Assembly: GCF_001854225.1 (NCBI RefSeq)
Contig: NZ_CP015208.1
Coordinates: forward strand, 806,001 to 870,000
Origin: Candidatus Rhodoluna planktonica
Lineage (GTDB): Bacteria > Actinomycetota > Actinomycetes > Actinomycetales > Microbacteriaceae
Direction: 5' to 3'
Length of the DNA stretch: 64,000 nt
Of the stretch, positions 53,276-63,292 are shown piece by piece (the first letter of the stretch is position 1; each line of letters opens with the position of its first letter). The notes under the pieces were generated by a model. That model made no database searches and was not told where the DNA came from. It saw only the letters and a program-made list of their open reading frames with translations. Made by a program: the position numbers and the translations under genes.

Positions 53276-53947
53276 TTAGCGCCCGATTAACTTGCGCACC
53301 GCGGCTACGGTCTCTTCAAAGTTCAATTCGGAAGAATCAACCAACTCCACTCCCGGAGCGGGAGTCATGAAGTCGACAACTTTCAAGTCGCTTTTATCTC
53401 GTTCGGAAACCTGTTTCGCGAGAGATTGCGCAGTGGCGACAGACAATTCTGCCGAGCGACGTTTCAGTCTAACCTCTTCGGATGCTGTAAGTAAAAGCCT
53501 AATTTGAGCATCGGGAAAAACAACTGTCGTAATGTCTCTTCCTTCAACCACAACTCCCGGCGCCGAATGCTGTTCGACAAGCCGCTGTGTCAAACGCTTC
53601 ATAAAGGATCGAACAAAAGGCAACTTCGCGACTTTACTAACCGATTCAGCAATTGCGTTGTCTCGAATGGCAGCAGTTACATCGGTGTGGCCGACACTAA
53701 CCCGGTAACTTTTTGGATCGAGCGAAATTTGATAGTCAAACTCTTTGTCTAAATCAACCTGCTCCAGTCGATCTAATGAAAATTCGGGTAAGTTTTGGAC
53801 CGCCCAGGCTAAAGCTCGATAAGCCGCTCCGGTATCAAGGTAACCAAACCCGATTTCGTTAGCCACTTGTTTGCTAACACTTGACTTACCAGAACCAGCC
53901 GGTCCATCAATCGCAACGATGAATTCACTCATTCGGCGATCCGCCAT
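53276..53947 (-). CDS. cmk: Cytidylate kinase
   Basis: Phosphorylates CMP and dCMP, 223 residues. P-loop IDGPAGSGKSSVSK (about 13-26), GYLDTGAAYRALA substrate site, VVEGRDITTVVFPDA and the lid RRSAEL; SERDKSDL near residue 180. The first 19 bases overlap the end of tyrA. Position before der matches mycobacteria. Confidence 0.96.
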   Translation of the reverse strand: MADRRMSEFIVAIDGPAGSGKSSVSKQVANEIGFGYLDTGAAYRALAWAVQNLPEFSLDRLEQVDLDKEFDYQISLDPKSYRVSVGHTDVTAAIRDNAIAESVSKVAKLPFVRSFMKRLTQRLVEQHSAPGVVVEGRDITTVVFPDAQIRLLLTASEEVRLKRRSAELSVATAQSLAKQVSERDKSDLKVVDFMTPAPGVELVDSSELNFEETVAAVRKLIGR

Positions 53948-55002
53948 CCACGAGCCAGCAGTCCTTCGGCTAACGTGCTCACACTTTGCGGCATTACGTA
54001 GAGCTCAACCAGGCCGACCTGGGCACTGGGTGAATGCTCCAGTTGCAATTCTTCGATGTTGACGCCCAAAGAGCCGACCTCAACAAAAAGTCGCCCTAGC
54101 TCGCCCGGTTTGTCTTCAATGATGACCACAACTCGATCATATTGAGTGTGCTTAGTTCCGTGCTTTCCCGGAATTTTCTCAACGCCAAGATTTCCTGCTC
54201 GCAATACATTAGAAATGTTGGCCAGAGAGCCTGGCGAACTAAGATGTTCAAGCGCCATAATCAGGCTGTCCAGCTCACGATCGAATTCTTTGAGAATTGG
54301 GACTATCTCCCTCGAGTTCTGCGACAAAATTTGCAGCCACAGTTCAGGATCGCTGGCCGCAATTCGTGTTGTATCGCGCAATCCACCGCCGGCTAATGCA
54401 ACATCCTCATCGGCACTTTCAATTAATCTGGCAGCCAACAAACTTGAAACAACCTGCGGTACGTGAGAAACCAAAGCTACAGCTCGATCGTGATTTTCCG
54501 GATTGCTGATTACCAGAGCCGCGCCAAGCTGTTGCGCCAACCAGGTGACTTTGCTTACGGCACGCGGATCGGTTTCATCGGTTGGAGTCAACACCCATGG
54601 CCTGGAAATGAATAAGTCTGATCGGCCGGAGATTGCCCCACCGCGCTCTCTACCAGCCATCGGGTGGCTGCCCACAAATCTGGCTTTCGAAACACCAAGC
54701 TGTGATAACTCTGCTAAAACCTTCGACTTTACGCTGGCCACATCTGTTACCACCGCGGATTGAAAACGGCTAAGCGCTGAAGCAACAACCGCGGCCGTCT
54801 GGTCTGGAGGAACACAAACCACGACCAATTCAGGCTCAATCTGCCCTGTAAATGATTGCCCGGCGCCGTAATCAACGGCGAGCGCCTTGGCTGAGGCCGA
54901 ATTATCATCGATGAAAACTGGATGCCCTTTTTTGCTCAGGGCTAGACCGATACTTGTGCCCAGCAAGCCGGCCCCGATGATTAGTGTTGCGCCAGTGTTC
55001 AT
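53929..55002 (-). CDS. tyrA: Prephenate dehydrogenase with ACT domain
   Basis: Oxidative decarboxylation of prephenate towards tyrosine, 357 residues. N-terminal NAD-binding fold IGAGLLGTSIGLALSKKGH; VGSHPMAGRERGG catalytic stretch with the conserved His and Arg; helical dimer domain to about 280; C-terminal ACT domain (about 280-350, IIEDKPGELGRLF), which probably gives tyrosine feedback control. Coupled to the upstream chorismate mutase by an ATGA overlap, so consecutive steps are co-translated. Confidence 0.94.
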   Translation of the reverse strand: MNTGATLIIGAGLLGTSIGLALSKKGHPVFIDDNSASAKALAVDYGAGQSFTGQIEPELVVVCVPPDQTAAVVASALSRFQSAVVTDVASVKSKVLAELSQLGVSKARFVGSHPMAGRERGGAISGRSDLFISRPWVLTPTDETDPRAVSKVTWLAQQLGAALVISNPENHDRAVALVSHVPQVVSSLLAARLIESADEDVALAGGGLRDTTRIAASDPELWLQILSQNSREIVPILKEFDRELDSLIMALEHLSSPGSLANISNVLRAGNLGVEKIPGKHGTKHTQYDRVVVIIEDKPGELGRLFVEVGSLGVNIEELQLEHSPSAQVGLVELYVMPQSVSTLAEGLLARGWRIAE

Positions 55003-55361
55003 GGCACCAAATCAGATCGCAGCGCAGTGGCGCCGCGCAAATAAACGTGCTGGACCTCTGCCCGGCTGAGTTCAATGTCTGCGTGAATCATGATTCTGAT
55101 AACTCGAGGTAATCCGTGTTTTACATTCATTTCGACGAAGCAAAGCAGTGGAACATCGCCCAAGCCAATTTCACGTGCAGCAACAGCTGGGAACTCACTC
55201 ACTAAATCGGGAGTGGCCGTGAACATAATGTCGACGATTTGCCCAGCATCCAGATTGTTCGCGTGCAACATCTTTGTCAACAACTCGGCAGTTGATTTGA
55301 GTAGATGCTCTCGCTCGTCTTGGTCTAGCTGGATTGCGCCTCGAATAGCTCGCAGTGCCAT
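54999..55361 (-). CDS. aroH: Chorismate mutase, AroH class
   Basis: Converts chorismate to prephenate. The 120 residues match the small trimeric AroH class: ALRAIRGAIQLDQDE at the N-terminus with the conserved Arg, MFTATPDLVSEFPAVAAREIG, PLLCFVEMNVKHGLPRVIRI and VQHVYLRGATALRSDL with the active-site Tyr-Leu-Arg. It feeds tyrA directly downstream. It is unlike the short AroQ mutase that partners class II DAHP synthase in mycobacteria. Confidence 0.94.
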   Translation of the reverse strand: MALRAIRGAIQLDQDEREHLLKSTAELLTKMLHANNLDAGQIVDIMFTATPDLVSEFPAVAAREIGLGDVPLLCFVEMNVKHGLPRVIRIMIHADIELSRAEVQHVYLRGATALRSDLVP

Positions 55362-55363
55362 AT

Positions 55364-56158
55364 CTATCGCTTTCTCGCTTGGGGTTTCGTCGAACGTGCA
55401 GTGCGCGGCTGCTTGGGGCGATCAGAATCAGCCGCCTTCATCAGCGCACTAACCTCAACTTTACTCAATTCCCGGATTCGCCCTTCTTTGAGCGGACCGA
55501 GGTGAATTGGGCCGAATTGCCGTCTGACCAGTTCGATAACCGGGTACCCCAAAAAGTCAAACATTCGGCGAACAATTCGATTTCTGCCCGAGTGCAGGGT
55601 GATTTCAATCAGGCTTTCAAACTCTGAAACATCGAGGATGTGAGCGCGATCGGCCTTGATGAAGCCATCCTCGAGTTCGAAACCGCTCATAAGCTTGTGA
55701 ATCAACTGTGAGGTGGCAGTTCCCGAGATTTTTGCCACATACGTTTTTTCGACACCAAATTTTGGATGAGCCAATTTGTGGGCTAGGTCACCGTCGTTGG
55801 TCATGATGATTAAGCCAGTGGTTTCCGAGTCGAGTCGACCGACATTGAAAACGCGGTCGTAACCAACAACAAACTGCATTAGGTCTGGGCGGCCGTTTTC
55901 ATCAGCCATTGAGCTAACCACGCCTTTGGGCTTATTCAAAGCTAGGTAAACCCTGGAAGCATCTAGTTGAATCGGCATACCGTTGACCGATACTCGGTCT
56001 ACAGCGGGGTCGATTCGGGTACCGAGCTCTTTGACCACCCGATCGTTTACTTTGACACGACCCTGAACAATCAGATCCTCGCAAACTCGGCGAGAAGCCA
56101 CGCCGGCAGCGGCCATAACTTTTTGAAGGCGAATGCCCTCGACTAAATCATCGGACAT
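55364..56158 (-). CDS. rluB: 23S rRNA pseudouridine synthase, RluB/RsuA family
   Basis: From ATG 56158 the protein has 264 residues, starting MSDDLVEGIRLQKVM. The S4 domain covers about 9-70 (AAAGVASRRVCEDLIVQGRV). The catalytic domain has NVGRLDSETTGLIIMTNDG with the nucleophilic Asp, and SGRNRIVRRMFDFLGYPV. The C-terminal tail is basic. It lies after scpA-scpB, a conserved order, and its start overlaps the scpB stop by 11 bases. Confidence 0.95.
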   Translation of the reverse strand: MSDDLVEGIRLQKVMAAAGVASRRVCEDLIVQGRVKVNDRVVKELGTRIDPAVDRVSVNGMPIQLDASRVYLALNKPKGVVSSMADENGRPDLMQFVVGYDRVFNVGRLDSETTGLIIMTNDGDLAHKLAHPKFGVEKTYVAKISGTATSQLIHKLMSGFELEDGFIKADRAHILDVSEFESLIEITLHSGRNRIVRRMFDFLGYPVIELVRRQFGPIHLGPLKEGRIRELSKVEVSALMKAADSDRPKQPRTARSTKPQARKR

Positions 56159-56711
56159 CAAAATTCTCGCTCGCATCTGGTAGGTAAGGTGAAATAAGCG
56201 GCAATTCGTCAAGCGAATTGATGCCTAAGGCTTCTAATAGCAACTCGGTCGTTCCGTAGTTGATGGCTCCGGTTTCGGAGTCGGTAAATAATTCGGTAAT
56301 CAAGCCGCGGCTGAGCAGGGTCTTAACCACCGAGTCAACATTTACGGCACGAATTGAGGCAATCTGGCCTCTGGAAATAGGTTGACGGTAAGCGATGACA
56401 GCAAGGGTCTCGAGAGCCGCTTGACTCAACTTAGTTGGATTTTCATTGGCTAAAAATAGTTTTACGGCCCAGTCGTAACTCTGGCGCACATAGATTCTCC
56501 AGCCACCACCGACTTCACGCAGTTCGAAACCGCGATCCGACTCGTCGTACTCGGCCTTGATTTCTAGAACCAAGTCACGAACTTGGTTTACCGGCAGTTC
56601 AAGTGCTGTGGCGATGGTCAGCAGCGACATAGGCGCATCGCTAATCATCAAGATAGCTTCAATCGCGGATTTGAAATTCTCCTCCAACGGATTTGTTGAA
56701 TCATGAGTCAT
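56148..56711 (-). CDS. scpB: Segregation and condensation protein B
   Basis: A winged-helix partner of ScpA in the SMC condensin complex, 187 residues. Two winged-helix domains are seen: IEAILMISDAPMSLLTIATAL and TKLSQAALETLAVIAYRQPISRGQIASIRAVNVDSVVKTL. The start overlaps scpA by 11 bases. SMC itself lies outside the window. Confidence 0.95.
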   Translation of the reverse strand: MTHDSTNPLEENFKSAIEAILMISDAPMSLLTIATALELPVNQVRDLVLEIKAEYDESDRGFELREVGGGWRIYVRQSYDWAVKLFLANENPTKLSQAALETLAVIAYRQPISRGQIASIRAVNVDSVVKTLLSRGLITELFTDSETGAINYGTTELLLEALGINSLDELPLISPYLPDASENFDVR

Positions 56712-57525
56712 AGTCGGCCCCCAAAGTAGCTAATTGTTCTTCGTCAAAGTTTTGGGCACGCCACTGCAGCTGCAAATCTCCCAACGGGGATTCTTGTTCA
56801 AAACTAATCGCTGCTAAGCGGTAAAGCTCAAGCACTGCCAGAAAACGAGCCACCACGATGGCTCGATCTTTTACTGAGCCAATTAATTCGCGAAAAGTTA
56901 GTGCACCTGCTGAGCGCAATTGCGACACAACCTCTCTAGCCTGCTCTCGAATGCTTACCCTTGGCGCGTGCAAATGTGTCAAACCAACTGAGGGAATCTC
57001 TCGAGGAGTCATAGTCTCCTGCGCCAATTTGGCAAAATCCTGCAGTGATAGTGTCCAAACCAGTTCGGGCTTCTGGTTCAGGAATCGATCTTCCACCCTT
57101 ACGTCACGGGCTATTCTCATCGACTCGATGTCGAGAGCAGACTGGAACCAGGCGGAAATCTCTTTGAAGGCGCGGTATTGGAGCAATCGGGCAAATAGCA
57201 GATCTCTAGCCTCGAGTAAGGCCACATCCTCGGCGTCGACAACCTCGCCCTTAGGCAGTAAGCCAGCGATTTTTAGATCAAGCAGAGTTGCGGCAATTAC
57301 CAAAAATTCGCTCGCCTGCTCCAACTCCTCTGATTCATCGAGTTGTTTTAGATAGCTGATGAACTCATCGGTAACTCGGCTAAGCGAAACCTCGGTGATG
57401 TCTAATTCATGTTTGGAAATTAATGACAGCAGCAAATCAAATGGGCCCTCGAAGTTACCTAGGCTGACTGCAAATCCGCTGTTTTTATCAGGAACTTCGA
57501 GTTCGATGTTATGGGGCGCAGCCAC
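56701..57525 (-). CDS. scpA: Segregation and condensation protein A
   Basis: The kleisin subunit of SMC-ScpAB. I take GTG 57525 as start (274 residues), because the family part begins just after, at FAVSLGNFEGPFDLLLSLISKHELDITEVSL. A longer reading to 57585 lies inside parA. Marks: ASEFLVIAATLLDLKIAGLLP and a C-terminal winged helix (ELYRLAAISFEQESPLGDLQL). It overlaps parA by 17 bases, so scpA, scpB and rluB are translated in a chain. Confidence 0.94.
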   Translation of the reverse strand: MAAPHNIELEVPDKNSGFAVSLGNFEGPFDLLLSLISKHELDITEVSLSRVTDEFISYLKQLDESEELEQASEFLVIAATLLDLKIAGLLPKGEVVDAEDVALLEARDLLFARLLQYRAFKEISAWFQSALDIESMRIARDVRVEDRFLNQKPELVWTLSLQDFAKLAQETMTPREIPSVGLTHLHAPRVSIREQAREVVSQLRSAGALTFRELIGSVKDRAIVVARFLAVLELYRLAAISFEQESPLGDLQLQWRAQNFDEEQLATLGADYDS

Positions 57526-58339
57526 GAGAAACCAGTTCGGCTGCCACTGAACGATAAGAGTTGGCAGCATCTGAATCTGAGGCAAATTCGGTTATTGGCG
57601 CCTGAGCCACAGTGGCATCGGGGAACTTAACCGTGCGGTTGATGACGGTCTTGAAGACTTTTTGGCCAAAAGCATCGTGAAGTCGCTCTAAAACCTCTCG
57701 CGAGTGCAAGGTGCGCGGATCAAACATTGTTGCCAGGATTCCATCAAGCTGAAGGGTTGGGTTTAGGCCCTCTTTGACCTTGCCAATAATGTCTTCCAAA
57801 ATAGCCACACCGCGCAGTGCAAAGAACTCGGTGGCTAACGGAATGATCACGCCGTGAGCGGCAGTCAAAGCGTTTACGGTGAGCAAGCCAAGAGATGGCT
57901 GGCAATCGATGACAATCAGGTCGTATTCTTCGGCCAAAGGCTTCAAAATTCGGGCCAAGATTTGCTCTCTGGCAATCTCGTTGACCAACTTCATTTCAGC
58001 TGCAGACAATTCGATGTTTGCCGGAATTACATCGAGATTGGCAACAGAGGTTTTCTGCACTGCCGTTTTCGGGTCGATGTTTCGATCGAGCATCAGGTCG
58101 TAAATTGTGATTGCATCGTGAGCGTTGACGCCTAAACCCGCAGAAAGTGCACCCTGTGGGTCAAAGTCGATGACCAGCACTTTTCGACCGTATTCGGCGA
58201 GCGCCGCCGACATGTTAATGGAGGTTGTGGTTTTACCGACGCCACCCTTTTGGTTGCACATGGCGATGATTCTTGCTGGACCATGACTGGTCAGGGGTTT
58301 GGGAACCGGAAAACGATTATCTGTCGCCTGCTTTGCCAT
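57509..58339 (-). CDS. parA: Chromosome partitioning ATPase ParA (Soj)
   Basis: A 276-residue ParA/Soj ATPase. Deviant Walker [20 protein letters not shown] (about 29-47), VIDFDPQGALSAGLG, Walker B LIVIDCQPSLGLLTVNAL and the ATMFDPRTLHSREVLERL signature. It is the copy conserved beside scpA-scpB in actinobacteria (Rv1708 position). In those genomes the parB partner is elsewhere, with a second parA near the origin. So this copy may work with condensin loading rather than parS partition. Confidence 0.93.
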   Translation of the reverse strand: MAKQATDNRFPVPKPLTSHGPARIIAMCNQKGGVGKTTTSINMSAALAEYGRKVLVIDFDPQGALSAGLGVNAHDAITIYDLMLDRNIDPKTAVQKTSVANLDVIPANIELSAAEMKLVNEIAREQILARILKPLAEEYDLIVIDCQPSLGLLTVNALTAAHGVIIPLATEFFALRGVAILEDIIGKVKEGLNPTLQLDGILATMFDPRTLHSREVLERLHDAFGQKVFKTVINRTVKFPDATVAQAPITEFASDSDAANSYRSVAAELVSRGCAP

Positions 58340-58375
58340 GATTCCTCCCGAAATTACTCTGTCCCTAGCCTACTG

Positions 58376-59299
58376 TTAACGGGCCCGAGGATGAGCCATC
58401 AGGTAGGTGTCTCGCAGAGAATCTACGGTGACCAGGGTATAAATCTGAGTTGTGGTGACCGAAGCGTGCCCTAGTAATTCTTGAACCACACGGACGTCGG
58501 CACCGCCTTCTAGTAAGTGAGTGGCAAATGAATGCCGCAGAGTGTGCGGAGAAATGCCGGCAGCCAAGTTTGCTCGTTTCGCAGCGGACTGCAAAATAAG
58601 CCAAATTGACTGTCGAGTCATCCTCGCCCCTCTCAAATTTAGAAAAACTGCGGCACTGCCCCTGCCCCGGGATGCTAAACCTGGGCGTGCTGAAACCAGA
58701 TACCGCTGCAGTGCGGTTTGAGCAAAACTGCCCACCGGCACGATTCGTTCTTTTGAACCCTTGCCGAACAGTCGAATCATTTCGGGGTCAACTAAATCAT
58801 CTATGTCTAGCGCGGTTATTTCACTTACGCGAGCTCCAGTGGCATACATCAGCTCAAGGATTGCTCTATCTCGAAGCCGCGCTGAATCTTGCAGCACCCC
58901 GCTAGTTTCATCTGCTCCGGCAGCGTCGAGCAAACGTTCGACGTCACTAATCGAAATCGCCTTGGGGAGCTTTCTGCCCAGTTTCGGTGGCTTTATTTGG
59001 AAAGTGGGGTCAACTTTGGTGACACCCTCGCTGAGCAAAAACCGGTGAAACCCTCGAATCGCGGCAAGATGTCGGGCAATAGAGTTAGCCGATAGACCAA
59101 GCTGAGCCGAAAGATATTGGCTGAACGACGCAATCAAAGCTGCATCAATCTCGGCAACCGACGATATTTTCTGTTCGGCCAAAAAATCAATGTATTTTCG
59201 TAAATCTCGGCGGTAAGCAAGCTCAGTATTTTTAGCTAAACCGCGCTCAATAATCAGGTGCCTGATGTAGCGTTCGACGAGGCTTTCCAGCTCATCCAT
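58376..59299 (-). CDS. xerD: Tyrosine recombinase XerD
   Basis: Site-specific recombinase resolving chromosome dimers at dif, 307 residues. N-terminal SAM-like core-binding domain (about 5-90) and catalytic domain with the full set: Arg in [11 protein letters not shown], Lys in the beta-hairpin, [15 protein letters not shown] with His and Arg, [13 protein letters not shown] with the nucleophilic Tyr. No integrase-type extra domains and no mobile element nearby. It overlaps the nudix gene by 8 bases. Confidence 0.95.
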   Translation of the reverse strand: MDELESLVERYIRHLIIERGLAKNTELAYRRDLRKYIDFLAEQKISSVAEIDAALIASFSQYLSAQLGLSANSIARHLAAIRGFHRFLLSEGVTKVDPTFQIKPPKLGRKLPKAISISDVERLLDAAGADETSGVLQDSARLRDRAILELMYATGARVSEITALDIDDLVDPEMIRLFGKGSKERIVPVGSFAQTALQRYLVSARPGLASRGRGSAAVFLNLRGARMTRQSIWLILQSAAKRANLAAGISPHTLRHSFATHLLEGGADVRVVQELLGHASVTTTQIYTLVTVDSLRDTYLMAHPRAR

Positions 59300-59852
59300 T
59301 TTTTGCCTTTAGCGCATAGGCCATAATCGCAACCAGAGCACTGGGGCTGCGCATTTTTGATTGCAGAATCGAACTCAGGCACTCGTTGAGCGCCACCCAA
59401 GAAACCTGCATATCTCGCTCTTCGCCATCGAGCTCAATGGCGTGACCCTCATAAGTAAGATCAGTGGCCAAAAATATTTCGATGGTTTCGTTGTTACCGC
59501 CCGGAGTCGTGTGAAACGAAATCAGCGGCTCAAACTTTTTGGCCCGATACCCAGTCTCTTCAAAAAGTTCTCGGCGAGCAGCCTCAACAGCAGATTCAGC
59601 TTCGACGTCTCTGAGTCCGGCTGGGATCTCCCAGAGATACTCTCGAACCGGGTGGCGATACTGTCGGATGAGCAGCACTTCAGAACGTTCGTTAACAGCA
59701 AGAATCGCGACCGCACCGGGGTGATTTACGAATTCGCGGGTCAGCTCTTCGCCGGCATATTCAAATTTTTCTCTAACAATATCCCAAATCATGCCTTCAA
59801 AAACCGTGTCTGATGACACCAGCTTCATATTTGCCGGCTGATCGAAGGTCAT
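59292..59852 (-). CDS. Nudix hydrolase, ADP-ribose pyrophosphatase type
   Basis: A 186-residue Nudix enzyme that probably cleaves ADP-ribose. The Nudix helix is [15 protein letters not shown] (about 92-106) preceded by [11 protein letters not shown], with [14 protein letters not shown] upstream, which marks ADP-ribose enzymes. [11 protein letters not shown] segment follows. Position between pyrG and xerD matches Rv1700, a characterised ADP-ribose pyrophosphatase. Confidence 0.93.
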   Translation of the reverse strand: MTFDQPANMKLVSSDTVFEGMIWDIVREKFEYAGEELTREFVNHPGAVAILAVNERSEVLLIRQYRHPVREYLWEIPAGLRDVEAESAVEAARRELFEETGYRAKKFEPLISFHTTPGGNNETIEIFLATDLTYEGHAIELDGEERDMQVSWVALNECLSSILQSKMRSPSALVAIMAYALKAKNG

Positions 59853-59853
59853 G

Positions 59854-61530
59854 TTAGGCGTCTTTTACCTCGAAAAGTTTGGTTGCAGCGGCGCGCTCAA
59901 TTGCGGCTTCAACCAGCCCTCGAAACAACGGATGGGCTTTAGTTGGTCGAGATTTGAATTCTGGATGGGCCTGAGTTGAAACGTAGTATGGGTGTTTCTC
60001 TTTGGGCAATTCAACAAATTCAACCAGCTGGTCATCAGGTGAGGTGCCCGAAATAACCAACCCTGCGGCGGCAATCTGGTCGCGGTATTGGTTGTTGAAT
60101 TCATAGCGGTGACGGTGACGTTCGTGCACAACCTCTGAACCATAAACCGAAGCAGCAATTGATCCTGGCAGCAACTTGGCCTCATAGGTTCCAAGTCGCA
60201 TTGTGCCACCCAAATCACCGCCGGCGATGATATCGACCTGTTCGGCCATAGTAGCGATTACCGGATACTTGGCGTCTGGCTCAAACTCAGTCGATGAAGC
60301 CCCGTCAAGCCCAACAACATTGCGTGAGTATTCAATAACCATGCACTGCAGACCTAGGCAGAGCCCAAGAGTTGGGATTTTGTTTTCCCGGGCAAATTTA
60401 AGTGCTCCGAGCTTTCCTTCGATACCTCGAACTCCAAATCCGCCGGGTACACAAATTGCGTCAACATCTGCGAGGGCCGCGCGGGCGCCCTCTTCAGTTT
60501 CGCACTCGTCTGAAGGAATCCATTTGATGTTTACCTTCGCCGAAAGCGCAAATCCGCCTGCGCGAAGTGCTTCGGTAACCGAGAGGTAAGCATCTGGCAA
60601 GTCGATGTATTTTCCGACTAGACCAATACGAACCTGGTGTTTCGGTTGGTGCACAGCGGCAAGCACGCCAGACCAACGACTCCAGTCGACTTCTCTTTCT
60701 GGAAGTCCGAGTTTTTTTACGATGTACGAATCGAGACCTTCATCGTTCAACACCGTGGGAATGTCGTAAATACTGCTGGCATCAGCGGCGTTCACAACAG
60801 CGTGAACATCGATGTCAGTCATCAACGCAATTTTGTTCTTGATCGAATCTGGAAGTGGTCGATCAGAGCGGCAGACAACTGCGTCAGGCTGAATGCCAAT
60901 TGAACGCAAGGTTGCTACCGAGTGCTGGGTTGGCTTGGTCTTAAGTTCACCGGATGGACCAAGGTAAGGGACCAGCGAAACATGCACGTAAAAGACATTG
61001 TCTCGGCCAACCTCGTGCCGCACCTGGCGCGCAGCCTCAAGGAATGGTTGGGATTCGATGTCGCCCACGGTTCCACCGATTTCGGTGATGATTACATCCG
61101 GAGCCGGTTTTTCGCTGGCTTGAAGTCTCATCCTGCGTTTGATTTCGTCAGTGATGTGCGGAATAACCTGCACGGTGTCGCCGAGGTATTCGCCGCGACG
61201 TTCACGTGCGATGACTGTCGAATAAATCTGCCCGGTGGTTACGTTAGCTGCCTGGTTCAAATCAACGTCAAGAAAGCGCTCATAGTGGCCAATGTCTAGA
61301 TCGGTTTCTGCGCCGTCTTCGGTGACAAATACTTCACCGTGCTGGAATGGGTTCATTGTACCCGGATCTACGTTGAGATACGGGTCTAGTTTCTGCATGA
61401 CAACTTTGAGACCGCGAGCTCGAAGAAGGTTGCCAAGTGACGAAGCCGTCAGGCCTTTTCCTAAAGAGGAGGCCACACCTCCGGTCACGAAAATGTGTCT
61501 AGTAACTGCGGAGTCCATTGCTTCTGCCAT
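59854..61530 (-). CDS. pyrG: CTP synthase
   Basis: Amidates UTP to CTP with glutamine. 558 residues in two domains. Synthetase domain: [45 protein letters not shown]. Glutaminase domain: PGGFGVRG, nucleophile Cys in [11 protein letters not shown], and the His-Glu pair in [10 protein letters not shown]. The ATG at 61530 has TAGGCT 8 bases upstream and no strong ribosome binding site; the Met at residue 5 is a possible alternative. Overlap with the nudix gene is absent (1-base gap). Confidence 0.97.
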   Translation of the reverse strand: MAEAMDSAVTRHIFVTGGVASSLGKGLTASSLGNLLRARGLKVVMQKLDPYLNVDPGTMNPFQHGEVFVTEDGAETDLDIGHYERFLDVDLNQAANVTTGQIYSTVIARERRGEYLGDTVQVIPHITDEIKRRMRLQASEKPAPDVIITEIGGTVGDIESQPFLEAARQVRHEVGRDNVFYVHVSLVPYLGPSGELKTKPTQHSVATLRSIGIQPDAVVCRSDRPLPDSIKNKIALMTDIDVHAVVNAADASSIYDIPTVLNDEGLDSYIVKKLGLPEREVDWSRWSGVLAAVHQPKHQVRIGLVGKYIDLPDAYLSVTEALRAGGFALSAKVNIKWIPSDECETEEGARAALADVDAICVPGGFGVRGIEGKLGALKFARENKIPTLGLCLGLQCMVIEYSRNVVGLDGASSTEFEPDAKYPVIATMAEQVDIIAGGDLGGTMRLGTYEAKLLPGSIAASVYGSEVVHERHRHRYEFNNQYRDQIAAAGLVISGTSPDDQLVEFVELPKEKHPYYVSTQAHPEFKSRPTKAHPLFRGLVEAAIERAAATKLFEVKDA

Positions 61531-61597
61531 GGAACTTCAGCCTACCACCCAAAGCGCTGCAGCCATTGGCGTGGCGTCGAATAAATCTGAATTTGAC

Positions 61598-63289
61598 TTA
61601 GAAATTGGTTTTTTCTAGCTTGGCGAGATCTAATAACTCGCGGGCATGAGCCAGACCCAATTCTGATTCGGTCAAACCCGAAAGCATTCTGGCTAGTTCG
61701 GTGGTGCGCTCGGTCTCGTCGAGTGAACGCACATCGCTGGCCGTGTAACTCTCACCAACGTTTTTTGTAACCCGAAGATGGCGGTCAGCAAATGCAGCGA
61801 CCTGGGCAAGGTGAGTTACCACGATTACCTGAGTTGTTTTGGCCAGTTTGGCTAGGCGTTTTCCGATTTCGATTGCCGCGGCTCCGCCTACACCGGCATC
61901 AACCTCATCAAAAATGAAGGTCGGGGTTATCGACTTGGCGGCTAGAACAACCTCGATAGCCAACATGATTCGAGACAGTTCGCCTCCGCTGGCGCCTTTA
62001 CCGAGCGGTCGAGGTTCGGCACCCGGATATGGAGAAAGCAAGATACTCACCGCATCTGCGCCAAATTGACCAAGCGGACCTGGCTCAACGCTAACCACCA
62101 AAGTAGCCCCTGGCATCGCTAGACCGGCCAGTTCAAGATTGACCGCATCCACTAATTGGGCGGCTGCCTTGACTCGGATTTCGCTGACCTTGGCTGCCAG
62201 AGATCTGGCTTCGCTTTCACAAAGCTCAACTTTTTCTCGAAGACTGTTCAAGCCATCCTCGGCAAAATCAAGTTGGTCAAGCTGACGTTGAGCCTCAGTT
62301 TGCAAAGTGAGCAGATCTTCAATCGTTCCAGGATATTTTCTAAGCAGTGCGTTCAACGCAGCACGTCGAGATTGGGCAGCATCCAATTCAGTTTCGGCTG
62401 CCCCCTCAAGATCACCCAAATATTGAGCCAGGTCTAGGGCGGCATCACGCACCAGGTCATTAGCCTCGGCTAAGCGCCCAGAGATGGCCTCTAATTTTGC
62501 ATCAAATAGGACCGGGTCTAGGGATTTTTTGGCTAGGCCAATTAGAGAGATTGCATCCTGGTCAGAAAAATCGCTAGAGAGGGCTTCATGAGCTGAAGCT
62601 GCGGCTTGACGGATGCTAGCAAGATTTTCAAGGAGGGTGATTCGATCGCTCAACTGTTCAAGTTCACCCGGCTGGGGATTCACCTCAGAGATTTGCTCCA
62701 GCAGATATCTAAGATCTGAAATCTTCGTTTCTCGGTTCGCCAGAGAGGCCTCGAAGTTAGCTAACTCATCGCTGGCCTCACGCCAACGTTGGTAAGCACT
62801 TTGATACTCAAGCAGCAAAACTGAAAGTTCGCCTCCAGCCGCCGAGTCAAGAGCCTCTCTTTGGGCTGCTGACGTCTTCAACCTAATTTGATCTGCCTGG
62901 CCATGCACCACAACTAACTCGGCAGCCAACTCGCTCAAGGCCGAAACAGGTATAGCCCGCCCTTGAAGGGCCGCCTTGGAGCGCCCCTCAGAGTTAACCG
63001 AACGATTGACGATTAGCTCGCCCTCGCTGAGCTCTGAGCCCAAATTTTCGAGGGCAATTTGAATTGCTGTCGAGTTAGAGATTAGCCAGCGACCTTCAAC
63101 ATAAGCCTGAGTTTGCGATTTTCGAATGGTTGATGAATCGGCCCGCTCTCCCAGTAACAAACCAAGAGCGCTGAGCACCATAGTTTTTCCGGCTCCGGTT
63201 TCACCGGAAAGTACGGTAAGGCCGCGATCGAAATGCAGCCTTGCCTCTTCGATAACGCCGAGGTCTTTGATGTAAATTTCATCAATCAC
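61598..63289 (-). CDS. recN: DNA repair protein RecN
   Basis: SMC-like ATPase for double-strand break repair, 563 residues. N-terminal Walker A LSGETGAGKTMVLSALGLLLG (about 29-49). A coiled-coil arm spans about 150-370 with a central break. C-terminal signature ASGGELSRIMLAIEVVLAA, Walker B PTFIFDEVDAGVGG and VVTHLAQVAAFADRHL. It is 3 bases after the NAD kinase gene, the conserved ppnK-recN pair. Confidence 0.96.
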   Translation of the reverse strand: MIDEIYIKDLGVIEEARLHFDRGLTVLSGETGAGKTMVLSALGLLLGERADSSTIRKSQTQAYVEGRWLISNSTAIQIALENLGSELSEGELIVNRSVNSEGRSKAALQGRAIPVSALSELAAELVVVHGQADQIRLKTSAAQREALDSAAGGELSVLLLEYQSAYQRWREASDELANFEASLANRETKISDLRYLLEQISEVNPQPGELEQLSDRITLLENLASIRQAAASAHEALSSDFSDQDAISLIGLAKKSLDPVLFDAKLEAISGRLAEANDLVRDAALDLAQYLGDLEGAAETELDAAQSRRAALNALLRKYPGTIEDLLTLQTEAQRQLDQLDFAEDGLNSLREKVELCESEARSLAAKVSEIRVKAAAQLVDAVNLELAGLAMPGATLVVSVEPGPLGQFGADAVSILLSPYPGAEPRPLGKGASGGELSRIMLAIEVVLAAKSITPTFIFDEVDAGVGGAAAIEIGKRLAKLAKTTQVIVVTHLAQVAAFADRHLRVTKNVGESYTASDVRSLDETERTTELARMLSGLTESELGLAHARELLDLAKLEKTNF

Positions 63290-63292
63290 AAG

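Noticed and set aside
58376-59299. Tyrosine recombinase as a sign of an integrated element
   Set aside because: Length, motifs and position (pyrG-nudix-xerD-parA-scpA) are those of housekeeping XerD. No attachment repeats or phage genes are near.
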